Positions 35,779 through 45,834 of a stretch of DNA of 64,000 nt are shown here, piece by piece. The notes under the pieces were generated by a model. That model was not told the DNA's origin. It saw only the letters and a list, made by a program, of their open reading frames with translations, and searched no databases. Source of the DNA: Xanthostigma xanthostigma (taxonomy: Eukaryota > Arthropoda > Insecta > Raphidioptera > Raphidiidae); assembly GCA_963575645.1 (NCBI GenBank), contig OY754476.1:5580001-5644000 (forward strand), given 5' to 3'. The position numbers and the translations under genes are program-made. The stretch's first letter is position 1. The number at the start of each line of letters is the position of its first letter.

Positions 35779-38700
35779 ATGGATGAGTCAGGCATTGATC
35801 TCGGATTTGATAAATTCGATTTAACGTTATTAGATGAAATGGATTTTGACATGGATTATAGTGAAATGTTGAGGAAATCTCAGGATTTTATGTTCTACGA
35901 ACTGAAATCAAAAGCAGTGCCTGAAACTGAAAGGTAAACTCTTCACTGACATTTGTTTTGTTTTTTGTTAATTTATTGTTTATTAAATTATTAGTCTTAG
36001 TAACACGCATCGTTCGATAACGTAATCGGCTTTTGAAGATAAGAATTATTAAGATATTTGATGTAAATACTGAACGCATTTTTATGTTATCTAAAGTATA
36101 ATAATATTGCGAAACAATGTAAATTCGTTTTTACTCAAATGTGCTGTTTTGTCTATCAACCTTTCATTAGGAAGCTAAACATTAATATAATAACTAAAAT
36201 CAGTTTACACTTATGTATAATTCTAGTGAAAATCATGTTTCTTTGACTATTTTAATAGTGAAATACATTTTAATATTACTATATTTATACATTACCTTGA
36301 TCGTAGGCATGATGTCAACTAGGGATGAGATAGTTTTAATTCGAACTGTACACTGTTTGACTTACAAGTCTTTTCTTTTACAATAAAATTCAATATTTGT
36401 AATATGCTACTAACGGTAATTTTGAAAATTAAAAATGAAACTTAAGCTATCCCGCGCTTTTCCTAAAAACACGACGAATTGCTGGTCAATGAACTTGATC
36501 CATTACAGATCCACTTATTTATAACAATTTTAAAACTATATTAGAAAAACATTTGTACGTGCAACTGCAACTGCAATGCTATATGGTCGTAAGCTGTTGT
36601 CATGGAAACGTATTTGATCTGTTTTCCTTTTTAGTCATGGCCTTACGAGGACTCGCAATTCTTTCAAATAAATTAGCTCTTAAACCGGGCTTTACCTGTG
36701 TCGTATTTAAATTAATGTTTGAGCATACACCATCATGTAAAAGTAGGTATAATATATACCAATATATAAAGCTGAAGAGTTTGTTTGGTTGAACGCGCTA
36801 ATCTCAGGAACTACTGGTTTGAATTGAAAAAAAAAAATGTTGGATAACCCATTTATCCAGGAAGGCTATAGGCTATAATATAATATCACGCTACGACCAA
36901 TAGGAGCGTAGCATCAATGATAAATGTTGCAAAATGTAACTCAAAATTTGCCCGTCCGACAAAAACTTTTGAACGGTAACTCCGATTGTCATAAAATTTG
37001 AACACAACATTCATCTCGGTAAACTAAGATGAATGTGCGTACTCATGCCCCTCCTCACCCATTCATTCTTTTGCATCCGGGTGAAACCGGGCGGGATCGC
37101 TAGTTAAATGATGAGGGATGATTTTGTTAAAACGTAATTCTTTATTTCTTACCTAAATATGAATTTTCATATCCCTAACCTGAGAAATCGCGAGTTCCCC
37201 TATTTAACCCCCCTTCAGGGTTTTTTTTAAGACAAAAGAGAGCCTCAGAATGCAACATACCTCCTTGCCAAATTTTTTCAAAATGCTTTGTTCGAGATCT
37301 TTATTTTTCAAAATAATGTTTAAAAAAAGTATAGGTACTATACAAAATATATTTAATAATATTTTGCCATCCTGCATAAAACTGGTTTTTGTTTCTGAAA
37401 AAATTAACATACACACAGAAGACGTTGACTCATCCGTTACTGATCACCCAATCCTTACCATTTTTATGGTACCCGTGTTGATATGTTATATAAATAAGTT
37501 GCAGGATTATTCATGAGCCGTGATAATTATCTATCTGACTTATTTCTAATCGATGACGTTGAATAAAAAAATAATAAAAAAACATATTTAACTATTTGAT
37601 GGTTGAATACTGTTTGTTTTTTTTTTTTAAACTATGAACACATTTTCAAATGGTTTCCAATTGCGACCAAGGAACGCCAGAATTAATCATTTTTCGCCTC
37701 CCCCACGTGGAATGGTACTTGATCTTTTTAGAGACACATTTTGTTAATAAATCGACAGCCCAAAACCAACCGCCGAGCTGTAAAGTCAAATTTCAAAGTT
37801 TTGCCTCCTGAATCACGTGTCATTTTAATTAGTTCACTATAATACGAGCGGATAACGGTGTCCGCCAGGACCTGGTGGGACATTTTCAAAATAGCCACAG
37901 GTGTCCGTTGTGGCGCTAAATTTGTTAAGGACAGAAATGTGGCAAGAGTCACTAAATGTCTGTTCTGGTTGTCATTGGTAATATGAATTTCAATATTCTG
38001 AAAATTAATCTGCTTTTTTTTTTAAATTTCGTGTTAATTGTAACTAATTAAAAAGCCAGTCTGAATTGTTACTAACTAAAGAGTTAAATAACACTATTAT
38101 TGTAAATATTTAAAAAAAATAAATGCATAATTGAATATTGAACAGGTACTTGTTTTGTTTAGAATTAATCACGGATTATTAAATATTCATAATGTAGTAA
38201 ATGTTACCTGTAACTTGACAGTAAGGTTGTTTTTTCTATGATATTAGTTCGATTTTATTATATAATAGCTAATTTTATATCCAGCTATGTCCAGCTACGT
38301 GCTTTTGTCTTAAAAAGTCTAGACTGATTACGTCAAACTTCGAAAGTACCTCCCTACAACATCTATACCTCCATATTATATAAATAAAATTGAAGTGTCT
38401 GTCTGTCCAAGATAATCTTCGAAACGGCTGAACCAATTGTGGTGGTACTTCACAGACAGGTATTAAGAGGCTACATTTTATCCCAAAAATAACCCTTGCG
38501 GAGGTGAAAGCGTTGGCGTGGAAACATCCATAATGGATACGCTGTATCTCTGAAATTGCTTAAACTAAAAACGCCAGACTCGGGCAAAAACATAATTCTT
38601 AGAAAATAAAGAAATACGTGTTCGATGTTGTTTTGAACATACTACCCGAACGGGCGGGGGGTGACTATATGCCGGGGACCAATTTCTTTACTCTAGTGTT

Positions 38701-41700
38701 TAGGTTTTGCGAATACTTGATTAATATCATACTATTTATTAAAATATAAATTAACGGAAATCGTAAATAAATTTTTTGTGGGTAGTGACTTCTACAAGCC
38801 CTAAGTAAAAAAAGGTAAATGCATTTTGTTTTTCTAACGTAAGGTACGAACTAATACATATATACAAAATTTAAAAATAGTTCAGTATATGAAGAATGTT
38901 AACTAAAAATAGAGGCCACAAGACCTTCGCTAAACACCGATCTTAAAGCATTGCCAACCCTGCTTATTTTATTGACAATCTTTCAAGTAATCACAATAAT
39001 CGATAATGGTTGTACCTGAGGAATATCAACAACAGAAGTGACACTACAGATGTGTTAATTATTACATGTGTGTAGTCGGAAGCAATGAATACAAAATCCA
39101 TGTGTTTTGTGGCAGATTGATTCGAACTTGACAGTGAAAATTTATTTCATGTCTCGGTTAAGGTTTTTTTTTATTCAAATATAGTCCAACTTTATACATG
39201 ATATATAAAAATAATTTTCATTTCTCGTTGCTTTTAAAACATTTCATTTGAAGTTGAACAATTGCAAGTGATTTATAGTTTATTTTTTTAACTTGGATAA
39301 TTTATATTTTCTGATATCTCGCAGTTTTTAAATTATACATTTAATTATGTCATTAAAGTATTATTTAATTATTTTCGATAACAATCAAATTACTGTTGTG
39401 TTAAAAATGTGACTATCATAACAAGGTTTATCATAAAAAAATCAAGAGTACTGTGTTAAAATGTTGATAAATTTTATACCTACTTTGATACTGGAATAAA
39501 AATCTAATCATAAAACACATTATTGTTAAATAATATCAATTGTAATTATTAAAATGACAACCGATTTGAGATTAAACGAGTTCCAAGAAATAATTGATCG
39601 GGTACGCATAATGAATATGTATCCAAAATCTTTAGACAATTGTCAACGAAACAGTAATCCTACTGATACTGAAAATATGCGTCATAGTGCACCAATTGTT
39701 AATGTAATTCCTGAAAATAACAACAATTATTATAATCGCGAGTCGTTACCCGTAATTATTACAAATAATGACAATCCCATGTTGACATCTGGCGAAAATG
39801 ATTTGGAGCATTCGCCTAAGAATGCAAGCAATACGAAAAATGTTAGAATCAACATTGGAATTGATGATGACTTAAAAATGATTCTTGACATGGATCCAAG
39901 TATAATGGACATAAACGATGGACTGGGAACTGCAGTACCAACGAAATATCCACAAAATTCCCTACTGGATTTACCGCCCATTTGGTAATTACTGTACCGT
40001 AATAATTATTATAAGTTCTAAGCGAACATATCTCTTTTCTATTTGACCAACGCAATTGAACCTGAAGCTTACATAATACACATTAAGTGTTTAATTCCCA
40101 ATCAAGTTGATAAGAAATTTCCACATCGCGGTTTCTTCCTAATTATAACAAATTGAAAACACGTGCCATTGAAAAATGATTATATCAGTCTAATTTACCG
40201 ATCTCTAATTATATGGACTGTGGATTGTCGACTCGCTTGAAGCTACTTAAGCCTAGGCTTCACAATTGGCAAGTCTGGCCCAATATGTACTATTAGTGTA
40301 TTTATTAGTGTTGGGCGATTATGAAAGATATAATCGAAATATTTCGATTATGGCCGAATAATCGATCATTCGATTATGGCAACCGAGATATCATTCGCTT
40401 GAATCGATTATGAAATATGAAATGAATATTAAATCCCGACACAGTACTATTGCTATGTCCACTGTCGATATTAATGTGATATATCGATATATCATTGGGT
40501 ATCTGCATCTACATGCACTGGGATGGGAAGTCTTTGCTAGCACTGGAGAGTGGGGGTGTTTCGATTGTACATACTTTGTAGTTTGTTGGATCATTCGATT
40601 ATGGCAACCGAGATATCATTCGTTTGAATCGATTATGAAATATGAAATGAATATTAAATCCCGACACAGTACTATTGCTATGTTCACTGTCGATTTAATG
40701 TGATATATCGATATATCATTCGGTTTCTGCGTTAAATCAAATTCCTAAAAAATTGTTTTTATGACATTAAGGATTTTTTAAATTTTAACGTTTAACTCAT
40801 TATGTAAATTGACGATGTATCCATCTAGGGCATAACAAATATATTTCTATTTCTATTCGATCATACCAGGGATTCCATTATTAATATTGTGTTAAGTAAT
40901 ATTAACAAATCGAAATTGCAAAGTTTGAACATAATTCATAATCGATATTTTGAATGATCATTCGCTTATACTGTAAAAGTAAATAAAACGAAATTAATGA
41001 TTGCCATAATCGATAATTCGAATGATCATTCGATTATAAAAACCGATTATTTCGATTCATTCGATTATTTAAATATATCGATTATGCCCAACACTAGTAT
41101 TTATATATTTATTGTTTACTTTGGAAACGGTTTGAAAATGTTAGCCAATTGTAACGTCTCTTAATAGTTATGCACAAGTTAAAATTTCAGAATTCCAATA
41201 TTTCACTTAAAATAAACTAATGTGGCGCTTAAAAGCTGATCTCACATTACGTATGTTAGAGATCAGTGATTCAGTTCGAGTTACGCAATCAAACGACTGA
41301 CTAAATATGTTCAAACGTTATTACGTCATTGCAATCCTAATGAAATTAACAGTGACAGTATTCTAATTAAAATTAATTCGAAATATTGTTTCCAATTATA
41401 AAACTTAAAATACATTGTCGCCAGTGTAGTTATTTTTTACTGATAAATGATAACAAAATATGGACGGCGCAGCATGAAACAAAACCGCATTGGTTTATTG
41501 TTTCAATGCCTGTCATTTTATCAGTTTTGATATCCTGGTTGGTAAGTGATTCATTTTAACGTCATTTCAATATCTATTGCAACGAATGCATTGAAATGAT
41601 TTTTTTGTCACAAATATGTAACATAAAAAAAATAATTATTTCAGTTTTAAGACATGCATTCATTGGTTTTAGTTCTGCCTGAAATTGAAAACTTAGAGAT

Positions 41701-44700
41701 TGCGGCAACTGGCAAGATCAACTCTGACCGATATTTTGATGTCAGTTTTATTTATATCGTCAATAGCATAAGAAGACAGTTAAAAAAAATGGTCGGAAGT
41801 GATGTCAGTATCCCATGATCCGGTCGAAAGCAAATGATGATAATAATTGTGCCTCCCTATTAATAATTAAAAATGTATAATATGTATTCGATATATAGAA
41901 AATCCAAAGCATATTTAGTATATGGAGAGGTTCTCCGTCTAGGCGTGTATCATTGCCGTTCGAAAAAAATGAAGAGTTACATATTATGTAATCAATACAT
42001 TCATGCAGAATTATTAAAAGCCAGCAATTGTTTTTTAAAGATATATTCTATTGAGTATGTTCATTGTTTACATATTATATAAAACATACATTATGCAAGA
42101 AAATATTACTTGGGGAATGGGTTCACCATAATATAAACCGTTATATTATAACGGTATCTGGCTAGTATTATCAAATTTGAAAGCTGAGTCTAAACGATAT
42201 CATATAATCCCCATAAACAGCAGCCCTGAATCTAGGGGGGGGACAAACCGGGGGCGCCAAAATCATAATATAATATGATTGAAAACCACACCCAATCTGC
42301 CCTTTTCCCGATTTACTCAAATTTATTAAAGTGTTCTTATTATCTCGTTCACGACAAATGCCACCCATTTGTAAGTTTTTTTAAGTAATTTATCTCAAAC
42401 GCTGGAAAGGGGGCGCCATTATCGAGTCTCTGCCCCGGTTGTAAAAATTGTAGATCCGGGGCTGATAAACAGAGGTGGAATTCGAACGCACAGCAGTTTG
42501 ATTTAAGGACGTAGTCTGGTATTCGGGTTTCGGAAAATCGAATTTATTTTTTTTACATTTTTAGTAAGTATAATATATTGAGAAAATGCTGTAAAAATTT
42601 TAGACCGAAATATTAAATATTTACAAAGCTATAGCATATAGTCGAGAGCGGCAACGGTCTTACGGTAAGACTCTTACCTGCTCTTACCTCTCAATTGTTA
42701 TCACGTTACCTTTATACTCTCGCAGAGTAGAGCAAAAAAATTAGCAGAAAACGATGCCTTTGAAGAAACGGAAGGTTTACTATACACCAGACATAGCTGA
42801 TTAGTGTAAATATTCATTTTTATTTTTTTGTAAGAAATCTGAAATCAAAACTTTAAACGCGTTTTTCTCAAAACTACGTTTTTGTAAGCGGCGCTGGTGA
42901 TTGAAACAATTGTATACAACCGATTGCTTTCAATTTTGCACAGGATATTTTAAACAACAATAGCTCCGTCCGATACTAGAATTACTTAATTATAAAAATT
43001 AATTCTATTTTTTTAAACCGATTTTCAACGCCAAAATCACGATTTTCTCGTTGTTTTTTCTTAAAAACCCGCCATTTTGTTATTTATCAATAAAAATGTT
43101 TTTTTCTAGTACGGGATAGAGCCGCAAGCCTACGAAACAATAACCAATTTAATTTTTATAATTCAGATGACTCCAAGTGACGTTATCACCCGCGCTACTC
43201 ACCTACCTCCATTTAGAGTTGTCTACTTTAGGTTAAAAAAACAATTAAAAAATGGCATAAAATTAAGCAAAAAAATTTGTTTTCTTAGTTTACGATGTCA
43301 GTAAAAACATGTAACAAAATTGAAATGATTGTACATTATTTTGTTATTAAAAAAAAATTCTGAAATAAGGGTTGAAAACGAGCTTGAACGTAGGACTACG
43401 TCCTTAAACCATTTCATTACACTATTATATAACCAATTGTTTTTTGTTCTAGTCCGCCAACTTTTAAAACGTCAACGCCGACATATCGGACTCACTTGAA
43501 GCTGCAACTGATGCGTGAACAGCAGCAGGAATTGGAAAGAAAAGAGCAGAAATCATTGCATTGTAGAGCACCGCCCGAACCCCCGATCAAAGTTCCAATT
43601 CAAAGTATCGGTATCGATGTTCCGCAACAAGTACTCAAGGTTAATAGTTGTTCTTTACTTACAAACAATTTATTAGAGAATAACAGAGTCGAATAACAGT
43701 ATTTAGCACTTTAATGAATCTCTTTATGAAGAGAGAAATAATCCTTGGTGTGAAAATACGAAATATTAAAAAAATACGCCAAAATACTAACGCTTCAAAC
43801 AAGTTTTAGTCATCCCCTGATGATGCTAACATGGTTAGCGAAACGTGTGTCGAAAAATAATTGTTAGTGTTGTGGTTAGTTTTTTTAGTATTCAATACAA
43901 CACTGTTAAAAAATCATAATTAAAATAATTAATCTAAAAAAGAATATTGTCTAAATAGGTAATATACTTTTAATGAAATAAAAAAATATACCTATCTAAG
44001 AAATTAGACTTGCTACAAGTTATAAGGAGGAGGACAACTTGGCCCGGCTTGGGATAATTGGTTAGCGTGCTGGCGTTTGAATTAAACTGCCGTGAGTTCG
44101 AATCTCGCTTCTGCTCATGAATGATTTGTGAAGCCATTTTGTTTAATTTAATGTAATTAGACACAAAATGACCTTAGTTGTCGACTGTCTGTAATCTACA
44201 ATAAATGAAAGAAATCAAGTATTTACCTATACTTTTGAAATAGATCTGAGATATTTCCTAAAGACGTTAAAAAAATATCTATGTGTGCAGTGTGTCATTT
44301 TTTTGTCTCACTACTCTCACTACTTCAATTACAGTTATAATATTTTATTCAATAAATAAAATTATCGACCAATTTATTAACAAAAAAAAATATAATTAAT
44401 ACATTAACGTTTCAATCCGGATTTGGACCTTCTTCAGAACTGATCTAAAAAAATATAAAAAATAAATAATATTATTTTGATAATCATTAATAATTTTGAA
44501 AGATATTATAAAAAGCTAATTAGAATTTAAATATTAATTATTTTTTTAGATCAGTTCTGAAGAAGGTCCAAATCCGGATTGAAACGTTAATGTATTAATT
44601 ATATGTTTTTTTGTTAATATATTGTCTGAAAAATTGGTCGATAATTTTATTTATTGAAGAGTTCTAATCAGACGTTAATCAAAGATTTGTATAATATTTT

Positions 44701-45101
44701 ATTTCCATGCTGACTCAAAGCCGTAACATTTATGTGTTATTTTTTAGGTGCGGACTCTTCTCGAAAATCCTACTGAATATCACATAAAAGAAAAACAAAA
44801 AAATCAAGTTCGACAATATATATCTGAATCATTCCAACGACCACCGGTTTCTTCTTCATTGGATCATCAATTGTCTCATCAGCAGCATATACAACAATTA
44901 AAACAACCGAATAATCATTTAATAAAGACAAAACAACAGCAGCATCATCAACAAAATAACAGTGCTTTAGTTTCCAATGTTCCGCAATCGATTACGTCTG
45001 GAGGAATACGTTCTCATGATCACTTCAACAGTGTTTCAGCAAATTCAGATACCTCCGCAGTGTCACCGGGTCTCAGTTCAGCTGCAACTAGCGCTTCCGA
45101 G
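35779..45101 (+). CDS. Mitf: Mitf, MITF/TFE-family bHLH-zipper transcription factor, N-terminal part (3' exons outside window)
   Basis: MITF/TFE factors bind CLEAR/E-box DNA and drive lysosome, autophagy and V-ATPase genes; Rag GTPases hold them at the lysosome when nutrients are plentiful. Exons seen: 35779-35933 (starts MDESGIDLGFDKFD, phase 2 end), 43453-43639 and 44748-45101, the last ending in phase 0. The first exon carries the FYELKSKAVPETE segment typical of the MITF-A first exon. The second carries LKLQLMREQQQELERKEQ, the conserved LMREQ region used in Rag binding. The third begins LLENPTEYHIKEKQKNQVRQY, shared by all MITF/TFE members, followed by a His/Gln-rich and then Ser-rich stretch. 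The acidic activation segment and the bHLH-zipper are not encoded in the rest of the window, so the following intron is at least 18.9 kb. An alternative first exon lies at 39554. Confidence 0.93.
35934..36759. other. Mitf intron DNA without recognised features
   Basis: AT-rich. The open frame at 36553-36792 overlaps the Helitron-like copy and is not convincing. Confidence 0.3.
36760..37103 (+). mobile_element. Helitron-like non-autonomous element, copy 3
   Basis: Contains AAAGCTGAAGAGTTTGTTTG and ends with the CCGGG hairpin and CTAG followed by T. Its 5' TC end is not clear, so the left boundary is approximate. Confidence 0.6.
37704..37819. promoter_or_regulatory. pair of CACGTG E-boxes in the first Mitf intron
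   Basis: CACGTG at 37704-37709 and TCACGTG at 37813-37819 (M-box/CLEAR-type core) in a unique-looking tract 1.7 kb before the alternative first exon. Motif only. CACGTG occurs at roughly chance rate over the whole window. Confidence 0.25.
37960..39553. other. Mitf intron upstream of the alternative first exon
   Basis: Contains a dispersed-repeat-like stretch at about 38380-38690 (CTTCGAAACGGCTGAACCAA). Otherwise AT-rich; the promoter of the second first exon would be expected near its end. Confidence 0.35.
39554..39984 (+). CDS. Mitf: alternative first coding exon of Mitf
   Basis: An open frame with its own ATG encodes 143 complete codons (MTTDLRLNEFQEIIDRVRIM at the start; rich in Asn, Asp and Ser; LKMILDMDPSIMDINDG near the end). 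It ends in TG before GTAATT, phase 2, the same phase as the 35779 exon, so either can splice to 43453 in frame. An in-frame stop at 39527-39529 with no AG between it and the ATG rules out an internal exon reading from upstream. MITF genes are known for several promoters and first exons. I do not recognise this N-terminus from vertebrates. DxxxMxLDMDP-like spacing suggests an acidic activation helix (inference). It could also be a neighbouring single-exon gene, since the frame closes four bases after the donor. Confidence 0.7.
40306..41096. mobile_element. hAT-like MITE with perfect 8-bp target duplication and an internal tandem repeat
   Basis: Ends TAGTGTTGGGCGATTAT and ATTATGCCCAACACTA; flanks GTATTTAT (40298-40305, 41097-41104) are identical. 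The interior is built of ATTCGATTATGG-type repeats and has an about 220-bp direct duplication (near 40370 and 40590). Confidence 0.9.
42221..42464. mobile_element. hAT-like MITE, 244 bp, perfect target duplication
   Basis: Ends CAGCCCTGAATCTAG and TAGATCCGGGGCTG; flanks ATAAACAG at 42213-42220 and 42465-42472 are identical. G-rich left end. Confidence 0.88.
42507..43403. mobile_element. TTAA-flanked element, family B, copy 1
   Basis: Ends GGACGTAGTCTGGT and the inverse GACTACGTCC within TTAA on both sides. About 0.9 kb, no coding. About 90% like the copy at 49963 by eye, sharing CGTTTTTCTCAAAACTA and GACGTTATCACCCGCGCTAC. Confidence 0.75.
43817..43844 (+). ncRNA. hammerhead-ribozyme-like core in a retroelement tail
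   Basis: CTGATGA, one extra T, a perfect 6-bp stem GCTAAC/GTTAGC with a 3-base loop, then GAAAC. This is the hammerhead catalytic core layout with one unpaired extra base before stem II. Penelope-like retroelements carry such motifs. Stems I and III and cleavage are not shown. Confidence 0.4.
44035..44218 (+). repeat. tRNA-derived SINE-like repeat
   Basis: tRNA-like head with box-A-like GGATAATTGGTTAGCGTG and box B GTTCGAATC, no foldable acceptor stem, then a non-tRNA body and a short A-rich AATAAATGAAAG tail. Confidence 0.5.
44348..44658. repeat. long inverted repeat with two ribozyme-like cores facing each other
   Basis: Arms about 44348-44456 and 44541-44658 are inverse copies with small gaps, separated by an AT-rich 84-bp spacer. 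Each arm contains CTGAAGA, one extra A, a 5-bp stem GGTCC/GGATT (two G-U pairs) and GAAAC. The flanking sequence after the right arm recurs at about 46425-46471. Confidence 0.7.
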
Positions 45102-45393
45102 GTAAGTTATATTATTATTTTATATGGTTATTGCACTTTTTGATTTTTTACACTCGTTTTTTAGTGTACAAAATGACTGAGACTTTTCCTGTCATCATTA
45201 AAATGTTCTCGATCAGTTAGCGCAAGTTGCATCTTCTTGTGTACTGTGATTAAATCAGGGTGCAATTTTCAGTTGATTATTTCATCCCGGGTATGTGAAA
45301 GAAAATCTGGTTTTGTAGCGCAGGGAATCCCCGACTTGTTATACATTTTTCTCACATGCTCATCCCGATTTTGTCAGACAATAATATAAAATC

Positions 45394-45537
45394 CAGTGGC
45401 GCTTGAGGCCCGTGGCAAATTTTACTGAATGTTGTAATAATACGTGTTAGGATCCTCCTGATGAGCTCACGGCCCTCGCGAACCGGGGGTCCCGTCTGGC
45501 CGGGGGCCCGTACTGCTACCCTATTGTTACGCCTTTG
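45394..45537. mobile_element. 144-bp MITE with perfect 8-bp target duplication
   Basis: Ends CAGTGGCGCTTGAG and GTTACGCCTTTG; flanks ATAAAATC at 45386-45393 and 45538-45545 are identical. Related by its CAGTGGCG end to 58800-58948. GC-rich centre. Confidence 0.8.
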
Positions 45538-45630
45538 ATAAAATCTATGCTATACTCGGAGTGGAGTAGACGCAGAATTTTTCACATTAATTCGCAGTAG
45601 ATCTTGATATCACGCGTAATAAACAAACAT

Positions 45631-45834
45631 AAAAAAAATTGGTTGTCTGTAAAGTCGGTTTACGGACGATAGTTTTACGTGATAACGTATTCCGCTCGAA
45701 TATCATATTTAATAATCACGCACAGGGTCAGGCGGAACGTTAGGAACGTTACACTTTTTCGTGCATGCAGCCGGTGTTTCATATTTTTATATGGACGTGA
45801 TTCATCAATTTATAAGACGTTATCACGTCAAAAA
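45631..45834 (+). repeat. ACGTGATAACGT-family repeat, copy C
   Basis: Same unit as 33774 and 34994, with a short extra segment before the right end. Confidence 0.8.

Noticed and set aside
44039-44110. Second functional tRNA gene
   Set aside because: Only the internal promoter boxes and T arm fold; no acceptor stem. Treated as a SINE head.
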